A program made the translations under genes and the position numbers. A DNA stretch of 64,000 bases from Planctomycetota bacterium (GTDB lineage: Bacteria > Planctomycetota > B15-G4 > SIAN01). Location of the stretch: positions 1 through 64,000 of the forward strand of contig JAEUIC010000038.1 in assembly GCA_016795285.1 (NCBI GenBank), in the 5' to 3' direction. Of this stretch, positions 54,156-62,166 are shown in pieces (position 1 is the first letter of the stretch; each line of letters begins with the position of its first letter). The notes under the pieces are model-generated. The model had not been told where the DNA came from. It did not search any database and worked only from the letters and a program-made list of their open reading frames with translations.

Positions 54156-55751
54156 ATGGAGTCGCTGGCGCTGCTGCTGATGGCCGTGACCGGCCACGGG
54201 GACGACCGGCACGACGGCGCCGAGGCGGTGCGCGCGGGCGCCTTCGCCGAGCTGCGCTGCATCGACGCGGAGAGCGGTCGCGGCATCCCCTTGGTCGAGT
54301 TGGAGACGGTCCACCGCGTCCGCTTCGTCACCGACAACGCCGGCCGCGTGGCGATCGGCGAGCCCGACCTGCTCGACCGCGAGATCGCGCTGACGGTGAA
54401 GAGCCACGGCTACGCGCCGCCGCGCGACGGATTCGGCTTCCCGATCGTGCGCGTGACGCCGCGGGTCGGGGCGCCGATCGAGGTGAAGCTGCAGCGCGTG
54501 CAGCTCGCGGAGCGGCTCTGCCGGCTGACCGGGGAGGGGCGCTGGCGCGACAGCGTGTTGCTCGGCCATCGGAAGGCGGCCGACGACGTCCCGGCGCTCG
54601 GCCGCGTCGCGGGCCAGGACTCGATCCAGTCGATCGTCCACGACGGCCGCTGGTTCTGCTTCTGGGGCGACACGCTGCGGCTCGAGCATCCGCTCGGCCT
54701 CTTCCGCATGGCGGGCGCGACGGTCGACCTCGCGCGCGTGCAGGAGCCGGCGTTCGATCTGGCGAGCGGCCTGCCGTACGACTACTTCGTCGACGCGAAG
54801 AGCGGCTTCGCGCGCGCGACGATCCCGATCGCGGAGCGGCCCGACGGCGTCGTCTGGGTGAACGGCTTCTGCGACGTGGCCGACGCGAGCGGTGCGCGGC
54901 GGATGGTGGCGTGGTACTCGCGGCGCGCGTCGCTGGAGAAGGAGCTCGAGCAGGGGCTCTGCGTGTGGGACGACGCGCGCGCGCAGTTCGATCCGGTGCG
55001 CACGCTGCCGCCCGACGAGTGGCGCCATCCGGTCGGCCATCCGCTCGAGTTCGAGGAGGCGGGCCGGCGCTGGCTCCTCTTCGGCAGCCCGAGCTGCAAC
55101 TTGCGCGTCGCGGCCAGCTACGAGGCGCTGCTCGATCCGGCGCAGTACGAGGCGCTCTCCTGCGAGGCGGTCGCGGCGTCTGGAGCCTCGCAGCAGGGCA
55201 GCGGGCGGCCCGAACTCGACGAGCGCGGCGTCGCGCGCTGGCGCTGGCAGAAGGAGCTGCCGCCGGTCGACTCGAAGCGCGAGGCGGAGTGGGTCGCGAA
55301 GGGCCTCTTGCCGAGCGAGCAGGCGCGCTTCCTGCCGCGCCACGCCGCCCTCGCCACTGACGCCGCCTCATCCAGCGAGCCTTCCGAGCGCGTGCAGCTC
55401 CACAGCGGCAGCGTGCGCTGGAACGAGTGGCGGCAGCGCTGGGTGGCGATCGCCTGCCAGATCGGCGGCAAGAGTTCGTTCCTCGGCGAGGTCTGGTACG
55501 CGGAGGCGACCCATCCGTGCGGGCCGTTCGCGCGCGCGGTGAGGGTGGCGACGCACGACCGGATGTCGCTCTACAACGTCTGCCACCACGCGCTGCTCGA
55601 CCGCGACGGCGGCCGCACGATCCACTTCGAGGGGACCTACACCAACGACTTCAGCGGCAATCCCGACGCGACGCCGCGCTACCAGTACAACCAGCTCCTC
55701 TTCCGGCTCGACCTCGCGCGCCCCGAACTGCAAGCGTGCTGGGCGCCGTAG
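54156..55751 (+). CDS. Exported protein with N-terminal Ig-like and C-terminal propeller-like domain
   Basis: 531 residues from ATG 54156, with AAGGAGG 6 nt upstream, an excellent start. A short hydrophobic N-terminus (MESLALLLMAVTG) is followed by a carboxypeptidase-regulatory-like sandwich (about 28-110; FAELRCIDAESGRGIPLVEL, DREIALTVKSHGYAPP). The rest has motifs typical of five-bladed glycoside-hydrolase-like propellers: DGRWFCFWGDTLRLEHPLG, RWLLFGSPSCNLRVAASYE, GEVWYAEATHPCGPFARAV and HFEGTYTNDFSGNP. I do not recognise a named family, and catalytic residues cannot be assigned. Its 3' end faces the zincin gene, with both stops followed by arms of the dispersed 3' repeat. Confidence 0.75.
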   Translation: MESLALLLMAVTGHGDDRHDGAEAVRAGAFAELRCIDAESGRGIPLVELETVHRVRFVTDNAGRVAIGEPDLLDREIALTVKSHGYAPPRDGFGFPIVRVTPRVGAPIEVKLQRVQLAERLCRLTGEGRWRDSVLLGHRKAADDVPALGRVAGQDSIQSIVHDGRWFCFWGDTLRLEHPLGLFRMAGATVDLARVQEPAFDLASGLPYDYFVDAKSGFARATIPIAERPDGVVWVNGFCDVADASGARRMVAWYSRRASLEKELEQGLCVWDDARAQFDPVRTLPPDEWRHPVGHPLEFEEAGRRWLLFGSPSCNLRVAASYEALLDPAQYEALSCEAVAASGASQQGSGRPELDERGVARWRWQKELPPVDSKREAEWVAKGLLPSEQARFLPRHAALATDAASSSEPSERVQLHSGSVRWNEWRQRWVAIACQIGGKSSFLGEVWYAEATHPCGPFARAVRVATHDRMSLYNVCHHALLDRDGGRTIHFEGTYTNDFSGNPDATPRYQYNQLLFRLDLARPELQACWAP

Positions 55752-55758
55752 TCCGGCA

Positions 55759-55860
55759 TCCCGATCCGGGAGCGTTCCGCCGCCGACTTCCGCACACCAC
55801 CGGGCAAACCGAGCTGCGTGGTGCGGTCTGCGGCGGCGGCGTACTCCCGGATCGGGACGA
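55759..55860. repeat. Dispersed 3' repeat as facing arms between convergent genes
   Basis: Left arm TCCCGATCCGGGAG (55759-55772) and right arm CTCCCGGATCGGGA (55844-55857) are perfect 14-bp inverted repeats; the inner flanks (GCCGCCGACTTCCGCAC and GTGCGGTCTGCGGCGG) also match imperfectly. The arms begin 7 nt after the plus-strand stop (55751) and 9 nt after the minus-strand stop (55867). The element fills the whole intergenic gap and could terminate transcription from both sides. Confidence 0.8.
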
Positions 55861-55866
55861 CGGCGT

Positions 55867-56985
55867 TCAGCGCGGCAGTGCGGCGGCCTCGCGCTCGAAG
55901 GCGGCGACGAGCTCCGGGAGGAAGTCGGCGAAGGTGGGCCAGCGCGTGCGATCGGCGCAGAACCGCTCGAGGTCGGCGGCGAGCGCTGGCACCCAGAGGA
56001 AGCCGCGGTCGCGCTCCTCCTTCGCTTGCTTGGCGCCGGCCGCCTCGCCCTCGGTCGCGCGCAGGCAAGCGACCACCGTGGCGCGCACCAGCGTCTCGTA
56101 GGCGACCGTCTGCCAGCTGCCGTACGCCTGGCGGCGCATCGCGTCGGCGTCGTGCTCGAAGAGGCGCGTCGCGGCCGGTTGCAGCTGCAGGCCGAGCTGA
56201 TCGACGAAGGCGTTCGTGTAGCTGTGGCAGAGCTCGTGGGCGACGAGCCACGCCATGTCGGCGCCGAACTCCGGCACGCCGGCGGCGTCGAAGCGGCTGC
56301 AGCCGAAGATCGGCAGGATCTCCTCGTCGCTGCCGTCGGCGTAGCGGATCCCCATGCCGTAGTTGCCGCCACCGCAGACGAAACCGGGGATCGCGCAGTA
56401 GCGCGCCCCGCTGCGCGCGCCGAACGTCGCGTCGAACCACGGCAGCGCCTTGCACCCCTCGATCACCGCGCGCAGCCGCGCCGCCCCCTGCGTGAAGCGC
56501 TCCTCCTGCGTGTCGAAGAACCCCTCGCTGTCGGCGACCTGCACGAAGTCGCGCACCTCGTCGAGGAAGAGCCGCACCTGCTCGAGCGGCCAGCGCTTGT
56601 CGAGCCGCTCCGGCGCCGTCGCGAAGTCGATCCGCTCCGCGAGGTCGATCGAGTCCTCGACGTGGACGGCGAGCGAGGCGATCGCGTCGTAGCTCACGCC
56701 GTGGTCGCGCCGCAGCGCCTGCAGCCGCGCGAGCGCCGGATGGCGCTTCTGCTCGCGGAACCACGAGTCGGCCGCGACGCTGTAGGGCGAGCGCGCGACC
56801 GCCATGTTGAACTCCTCGAAGCCGGCGAAGCGCGCGAGCAGCGTGAAGAGCTCGACGCGCCGATCGACCGCCGCCTCGATCCGCCCCGCTGCCGCCGCCG
56901 GCCGCGCCGCGCTCCCGCCGCTCGGCGCCGTCGTCTCCTGCACCACCGAGCCACCGAGCAGCAGCGCCACGATCCAGCCGTTCAT
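55867..56985 (-). CDS. Exported zincin-like protein (HExxH), DUF4932-like
   Basis: 372 residues from ATG 56985, with GAGGAG 6 nt upstream (the ATG at 56991 touches the SD). Signal-like N-terminus MNGWIVALLLGGSVVQETTA. Around residues 235-260 is MAWLVAHELCHSYTNAFVD, an HExxH zinc motif (His-Glu-Leu-Cys-His), with downstream GSWQTVAYETLVRATVVACL. This arrangement resembles DUF4932 proteins, although I cannot verify the match. Upstream the region VCGGGNYGMGIRYADGSDEE precedes the motif. Probable metallopeptidase of unknown substrate. A repeat element lies between it and the DUF1501 gene upstream. Confidence 0.7.
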   Translation of the reverse strand: MNGWIVALLLGGSVVQETTAPSGGSAARPAAAAGRIEAAVDRRVELFTLLARFAGFEEFNMAVARSPYSVAADSWFREQKRHPALARLQALRRDHGVSYDAIASLAVHVEDSIDLAERIDFATAPERLDKRWPLEQVRLFLDEVRDFVQVADSEGFFDTQEERFTQGAARLRAVIEGCKALPWFDATFGARSGARYCAIPGFVCGGGNYGMGIRYADGSDEEILPIFGCSRFDAAGVPEFGADMAWLVAHELCHSYTNAFVDQLGLQLQPAATRLFEHDADAMRRQAYGSWQTVAYETLVRATVVACLRATEGEAAGAKQAKEERDRGFLWVPALAADLERFCADRTRWPTFADFLPELVAAFEREAAALPR

Positions 56986-57015
56986 CGTCATCTCCTCGCG
57001 AGGCCGTCGTTTCGT

Positions 57016-57096
57016 TCCGGGAGCGTTCCGCCGACGACTTCCGCACACCACACCGCGCGGTGCGGTTTGCGGCGGCGGAACGCTCCCGGATCGGGA
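57016..57096. repeat. Dispersed 3' repeat as facing arms after the DUF1501 gene
   Basis: TCCGGGAGCGTTCCGCCG (57016-57033) and CGGCGGAACGCTCCCGGA (57073-57090) are perfect 18-bp inverted repeats with a 39-nt loop that itself contains the palindrome CACCGCGCGGTG. The right arm continues TCGGGA and ends 7 nt from the stop of the minus-strand DUF1501 gene (57104). Confidence 0.85.
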
Positions 57097-57103
57097 TGCC
57101 GCG

Positions 57104-58624
57104 TCACGCCAGCAGCTCGTGGCGCACGCGCGGCGTCTCGGCGGGGCCGATCAGCCGCTGGTCGAGCCCGAGGTAGGGATACGAGAGGCGGTGCGGATCG
57201 AAGCCGAGCAGATGGAGCAGCGTCGCCTGCAGGTCGTGGACGTCGATCGGCGTGTCGGTGATCGACCAGCCGAGCTCGTCGGTCGCGCCGACCTGCGCGC
57301 CCGCCTTGATGCCGGCGCCCGCCAGGAACATCGTGAAGCAGTGCGGGTGGTGGTCGCGGCCGAGGAACTTGCTGCCGCCGCGCGCCTCGTTCATCGCGGT
57401 GCGGCCGAACTCGCCGCCCCAGATCACGAGCGTCGAGTCGAGCAGCCCGCGCCGCTCGAGGTCGCGGATCAGCGCCGCGACCGGCCGGTCCATCTCGCGG
57501 CACTTCATCGGCAGCTGCGTGACGATGTCGTCGCCGCTCGACGTGCCGTGCACGTCCCAGCCCCAGTCGAAGAGCTGCACGAAACGGACCCCCGATTCGA
57601 CCATGCGGCGCGCCAGCAGGCAGTGGCTCGCGAGGCTGGTGACGCCCGGCTTCGCGCCGTACTCCTCGAGCGTCGCCGGTTCCTCCTTCGCGAGGTCCAT
57701 CACCTCGGGCACCGCCTGCTGCATGCGGAACGCGAGCTCGTACTGGCTGATGCGCGTCAGCGTCTCGGGATCGCGCGTCGTCGCGTGCTCGAGCTCGTTC
57801 AGGCGGTTCAACGCGTCGAGCGTCGCGCGCCGCGTCGTGCGCGGCATGCCGGCCGGGTCGTTCAGGAAGAAGACCGGCTCCTTGCCGCTGCGGCACTGGA
57901 CGCCTTGGTGGACGCTCGGCAGGAAGCCGCTGCTCCAGACGCTCTTGCCGGCGGTCGGATCGGTGCCGCCCGAGACCAGCACGACGAAGCCGGGCAGGTC
58001 CTGGTTCTCGCTGCCGAGCCCCCACGTCACCCAGCTGCCGAGCGCCGGATGGCCCGCGTTGCGATCGCCGGTGTGGAGGAAGAGCTCGGCCGGCGCGTGG
58101 TTGAACTCGGTGGTGCGCATCGAGCGGACGATGCAGAGGCGATCGGCGACGGTGGCGAGATTCGGCAAGAGCTCGCTCATCCACGCGCCGCTCTGGCCGT
58201 GCTGCGCGAAGCGGTAGGGCGAACCGAGCAGCAGCGGCCGCCCCTGGATGAAGGCGAAGCGCTGCCCTTGCAGGAGCTCCTCGGGACAGGGCTGCAAGTG
58301 GTGCTGGACGAGCTTCGGCTTCCAGTCGAAGAGGTCGTGCTGCGGCGGCGCGCCCGAGAGGTGGATCGAGATCACCTGCTTCACGCGCGCCGGCAACGGC
58401 GGAGAGCGCGGCACGAGCGGCCGCGCCGTCGAGGCGCCTGCTGCTGCGCCACCGCCCGCCTCGCCGGCGCCCGCCGCCGCCTGCGCGCGCCCCTCGCCGC
58501 GCAGCAGCGATTGCAGCGCGATCGCCCCGAGCGAGAGCGCGCCGTGCTTCAAGAACGTGCGCCGCGCCGCGAAGCGCGCGAGCTGGCGACGCAGCTCGCT
58601 GTCGAGGGAGTCGTTTCGATTCAT
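57104..58624 (-). CDS. DUF1501 family protein with Tat signal
   Basis: 506 residues from ATG 58624, with GGGA about 5 nt upstream. A twin-arginine signal is visible: ARRTFLKHGALSLGAIALQS (Arg21-Arg22), so export is probably folded via Tat. The DUF1501 core has VKQVISIHLSGAPPQHDLFD at the start, RSMRTTEFNHAPAELFLHTG, GSWVTWGLGSENQDLPGFVV and near the end STLVIWGGEFGRTAMNEARG and GRDHHPHCFTMFLAGAGIKA, which align with sulfatase-like metal sites. It lies 8 bp downstream of the DUF1549/DUF1553 gene, the classical planctomycete pairing. The joint substrate is unknown, although these pairs are found with polysaccharide-utilisation genes. Confidence 0.95.
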   Translation of the reverse strand: MNRNDSLDSELRRQLARFAARRTFLKHGALSLGAIALQSLLRGEGRAQAAAGAGEAGGGAAAGASTARPLVPRSPPLPARVKQVISIHLSGAPPQHDLFDWKPKLVQHHLQPCPEELLQGQRFAFIQGRPLLLGSPYRFAQHGQSGAWMSELLPNLATVADRLCIVRSMRTTEFNHAPAELFLHTGDRNAGHPALGSWVTWGLGSENQDLPGFVVLVSGGTDPTAGKSVWSSGFLPSVHQGVQCRSGKEPVFFLNDPAGMPRTTRRATLDALNRLNELEHATTRDPETLTRISQYELAFRMQQAVPEVMDLAKEEPATLEEYGAKPGVTSLASHCLLARRMVESGVRFVQLFDWGWDVHGTSSGDDIVTQLPMKCREMDRPVAALIRDLERRGLLDSTLVIWGGEFGRTAMNEARGGSKFLGRDHHPHCFTMFLAGAGIKAGAQVGATDELGWSITDTPIDVHDLQATLLHLLGFDPHRLSYPYLGLDQRLIGPAETPRVRHELLA

Positions 58625-58632
58625 CGCTTCCC

Positions 58633-61600
58633 TCACCCTCGCACCAGCAGCGCGTCGAGGTTCAGCAGCACGTTGGCGACCACCACCCACGCCCCCACTT
58701 CGGCGGGATCGAGCGCGGGCGGCAGCGGGCCGAGCGGCTCCTCGCAGAGCGCGACCGCGGCGGCGCGATCGGCGAAGAGGCGGGCGCGCTCCGACTCGAA
58801 GAGCGGCAAGAGCGTCGCGCGCTCGGCGGCGGTCGGTTCGCGGGCGAGCGCCAGGCGCCACGCCCACGCGAGCCGCTCGTCGAAGCTCGTCCCGCCGCTC
58901 GTCCCGCTCTCGCGCACGATGCGGCGGGCGAGCGCCTGCGCCGCTTCGACGAAGACCGGATCGTTCAGCGTGACGAACGCCTGCAGCGGCGTGTTGGTCG
59001 GGGTGCGGCGCAGCACGCACGCCTCGCGGCTCGGCGCATCGAAGGTCTGCAGCGCGGGCGGCGGCACGGTGCGCCGCCAGAAGGTGTAGAGGCCGCGGCG
59101 CCACCGGTCGGCGCCGCTGCTGGTCGGATAGGTCCGCTCGCCGTTGAAGGCCGCTTGCCACAGCCCATCGGGCTGCGGCGGATAGACCGACGGACCGCCG
59201 ATCGTCGGCGCGAGCAGCCCCGAGAGCGCCAGCGCCTGGTCGCGCACCATCTCCGCTTCGAGGCGCCGGCGCGGGAAGCGGGCGAGCCAGACGTTCGCTG
59301 GATCGGCGTCCTGCGCCGCCTCGCTGCCGACCGTCGACTGCCGATAGGTCGCCGAGGTCGCCAGCGCGAAGAGCAGCTCCTTCACGTCCCAGCCTCGCTC
59401 CATGAAATCGACCGCCAGCCAGTCGAGCAGCTCGGGGTGGCTCGGCGGCGTGCCCTGCGTGCCGAAATCCTCCTCCGACACGACGAGGCCGCGGCCGAAG
59501 AGCTGCGCAAAGAAGCGGTTCACCGCGACGCGCGCCGTGAGCGGATGGTCGCGCGCCACCAGCCAACGCGCGAGGCCGAGGCGATCGCGCGGCGCGTCGT
59601 CCGGCAGCGGCGGGAAGTTGCGCGGCGTCGCGGGCGCGACGGCGGCGCCGGGCGCGAGGTAGTTGCCCTTCTCGAGCAGATGGGTCGCGCGCCGCTTCTC
59701 CAGCGGCAGCTCCCGCAGGACCGGCGTGCGCGGGATCGCCGACTCGAGCGCCGCGAGCTCGCCCGAGAGCGCCCGCTCCTTCGCCGCCAGCGCCGCCAGC
59801 TCGGGCGGCGGCGGCGTCGCGCTCCCCTCGACGCGCAGCGCGCCGAGCGTGTGCTCGCCCCCCCACGTCTGCAGCAGCGCGAGGCGGAAGCGGTGCGGGC
59901 CGGCGAGCGGCGCCGCCAGCTCGAGCTCGAGCGCGTGGTCGCGCCCTTGCGCGCCGCCGATCGCGAACCCGGAGTCGCGCGCCGCGCTGCCGTCGATCGC
60001 CTCCGCGGCGCCGAAGCCCTCCTGCTCGTAGTCGGCGCGCGCCTTGCGCAGCACCACTTCGCGCCAGCCGGCGAGTTCGATCGTCGTCGACGGCGCGGGC
60101 GCGTCGCGCAGGAGCCCCTGCCACGTCACCGCGCGTGTCCCATCCTCGCGCAGCGTGGCGAGCGTCACGACGACGCCGGCGAGGCGCTGCTCGAGGTCGC
60201 CGTCGACGCGATTGGCGAGCACCAGCCGCTCGAGCGGCCCCTCGCCACCGAGGTCGACCTCCCACCACGGGTCGTCCTCGATCGCGGTGTGGGTGGTCGA
60301 GCGCGAGTCGAAGCGGCCGTCGGCGTTGCCGTCGATCGCGTAGCGGGCGGGCCCGCCGAAGTCGGTCGACGACTGCGTCGCCTTGCCGGCGCGCGCGACG
60401 TTCACGCCACCCGACCACGCCTCCACCTCGGCGAGCGAGAGGATGCGCTGCTTGCCCGGCAGCTCGAGGCGCACGAAGCGGGCGCGCGGCAGCGTCGCGT
60501 CGCGCGGCGCCGCTTCGAGGCGCACCTCGTTCAGCACGAAGTTGCCGTTGTCGGGCGAGCGACCGGGGCCGTCGCGCGGCAACGCGGGGTCCGCCAACAG
60601 CGCGAGCCGCAGCGTCGCGAGCCCGTCGCGCGCCTCGCCCTCGAGGCGGTAGGTGGCGGTCGCCGGCGAGCCGCCGCTCGCGCGCACCACGCCGTCGCCG
60701 CCGATCGTGAGCCGCGGCGCGCTGCCGTCGCTCGAAGCGCCGCTGCCCACTGCGTCGCTCGCCGCCGCACCGCTTGCTGCCGACTCGCCCACCTCCGCAG
60801 CGCTCAGCGGCAACGTCGCGAAGCTCGGCGCCGGCAGCGACGCGCGCAGCGCCGCCGCCTCGGCCGTGAGCGCCTGCTGCTTCGCCAGCAAATCCGCGCG
60901 CTGCGCGAGTTGCGCCGCGGTCGGCGTCGCGAGGCGCGGCTCCTCGTCGGCGCGATCGGCATCCTCGGTCTGGTTGAAGAAGGCGAAGAGCGAGTAGTAG
61001 TCGCGCTGCGAGATCGGGTCGAACTTGTGGCTGTGGCACTTGGCGCAGCCGAAGGTGAGGCCGTTCCAGACGGCCATCGTCACGTCGGTGCGGTCCTTGA
61101 TGGCGGCGACGCGGAACTCCTCGTCGTCGGTGCCGCCCTCCGTGTTGGTCATCGTGTTGCGATGGAACGCAGTGGCGAGCGACTGTTCGGCGCGCTGCGC
61201 CTCGTCCGCGGCTGGCAGCAGGTCGCCGGCGAGCTGCAGCACGGTGAACTGGTCGTACGGGAGGTTGCGATTGAAGGCGTCGATCACCCAGTCGCGCCAG
61301 CGCCACAGGAACGGGCGGAGCGGATCGGAGCCGTAGCCGGCCGAGTCGGCGAAGCGGGCGAGGTCGAGCCAGACGCGCGCCCAGCGCTCGCCGAAATGGG
61401 GCGAAGCGAGGAGGCGACGGACGACGCGCTCGTAGGCGTCGGGCGACTCGTCGGCGAGGAACGCCGCCACCTCGTCTTGCGTCGGCGGCAGGCCGATCAG
61501 GTCGAACGAGACGCGTCGGATCAGCGTCGCGCGATCGGCAGCGGGCGCGGGTGCGAGACCTTGGCCCTCCATTTCCGCGAGGACGAGCGTGTCGAGCGGC

Positions 61601-62166
61601 CCCTGCGGCCACCAGGCGCGCTCGACTTGCGGCAGCGCACTCTTCCGCGGCGCCACGAACGACCAGTGCTCGCGCACCAGCTCCTCGCCGGCGAGGTCGT
61701 CGGGCCAGCGCGCCCCCTCCGCGATCCACCGTTCGAGCAACGCGAGCTGCTCCGCGTCGAGGCGCTTGCCGAGCGGCGGCATCGGCGGCAGGTCGCTCGG
61801 GCCCGCTTCGCCGTCCCGCTTCTCGCGCTTCACCAGCGTCAGCAGGCGGCTGCCGGCCGGGTCCCCCGGCGCGATCGCCACCTCGCCGCTGTTGCCGCCG
61901 CGCAGCGCGAGGCGGCGCACGTCGAGCCGGTAGCCGCTCTTGCTCTTCTCGCCCGCATGGCATTTGTGGCAGCGCTCCGCGAAGATCGGCTCGATGTCGC
62001 GCGCGAAGTCGACGGCGTCGGCGACGGCATCGACGGCCGCAGCGGGCGCGTCGGCGGCGGCGGCGACCGCGGCCGCGCGACCCCCGGAGGCGACCGCCGG
62101 CGCGATCGCCGAAGCGATCGCCGTCGATCCGAGCAGCGCCAACCAGCCAAGCAGCGGTGAAGCCAT
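58633..62166 (-). CDS. DUF1549/DUF1553 (PSD1) protein with cytochrome c motif and F5/8-type domain
   Basis: 1177 residues from ATG 62166, whose CAT shares CATG with the divergent sulfatase start. Signal MASPLLGWLALLGSTAIASA. An N-terminal planctomycete cytochrome-type region holds Cys66-His-Lys-Cys69-His70 (ERCHKCHAGEKSKSGYRLD). DUF1549 follows (about 190-400; RRVSFDLIGLPPTQDEVAAF) with a second CxxCH at about 372 (GCAKCHSHKFDPISQRDYYS). An inserted F5/8-type (discoidin) domain occupies about 585-700 (ATQSSTDFGGPARYAIDGNA). DUF1553 closes the protein (LGLARWLVARDHPLTARVAV, RRRLEAEMVRDQALALSGLL). Each CxxCH could bind haem c. The DUF1501 gene is 8 bp downstream. Confidence 0.95.
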   Translation of the reverse strand: MASPLLGWLALLGSTAIASAIAPAVASGGRAAAVAAAADAPAAAVDAVADAVDFARDIEPIFAERCHKCHAGEKSKSGYRLDVRRLALRGGNSGEVAIAPGDPAGSRLLTLVKREKRDGEAGPSDLPPMPPLGKRLDAEQLALLERWIAEGARWPDDLAGEELVREHWSFVAPRKSALPQVERAWWPQGPLDTLVLAEMEGQGLAPAPAADRATLIRRVSFDLIGLPPTQDEVAAFLADESPDAYERVVRRLLASPHFGERWARVWLDLARFADSAGYGSDPLRPFLWRWRDWVIDAFNRNLPYDQFTVLQLAGDLLPAADEAQRAEQSLATAFHRNTMTNTEGGTDDEEFRVAAIKDRTDVTMAVWNGLTFGCAKCHSHKFDPISQRDYYSLFAFFNQTEDADRADEEPRLATPTAAQLAQRADLLAKQQALTAEAAALRASLPAPSFATLPLSAAEVGESAASGAAASDAVGSGASSDGSAPRLTIGGDGVVRASGGSPATATYRLEGEARDGLATLRLALLADPALPRDGPGRSPDNGNFVLNEVRLEAAPRDATLPRARFVRLELPGKQRILSLAEVEAWSGGVNVARAGKATQSSTDFGGPARYAIDGNADGRFDSRSTTHTAIEDDPWWEVDLGGEGPLERLVLANRVDGDLEQRLAGVVVTLATLREDGTRAVTWQGLLRDAPAPSTTIELAGWREVVLRKARADYEQEGFGAAEAIDGSAARDSGFAIGGAQGRDHALELELAAPLAGPHRFRLALLQTWGGEHTLGALRVEGSATPPPPELAALAAKERALSGELAALESAIPRTPVLRELPLEKRRATHLLEKGNYLAPGAAVAPATPRNFPPLPDDAPRDRLGLARWLVARDHPLTARVAVNRFFAQLFGRGLVVSEEDFGTQGTPPSHPELLDWLAVDFMERGWDVKELLFALATSATYRQSTVGSEAAQDADPANVWLARFPRRRLEAEMVRDQALALSGLLAPTIGGPSVYPPQPDGLWQAAFNGERTYPTSSGADRWRRGLYTFWRRTVPPPALQTFDAPSREACVLRRTPTNTPLQAFVTLNDPVFVEAAQALARRIVRESGTSGGTSFDERLAWAWRLALAREPTAAERATLLPLFESERARLFADRAAAVALCEEPLGPLPPALDPAEVGAWVVVANVLLNLDALLVRG

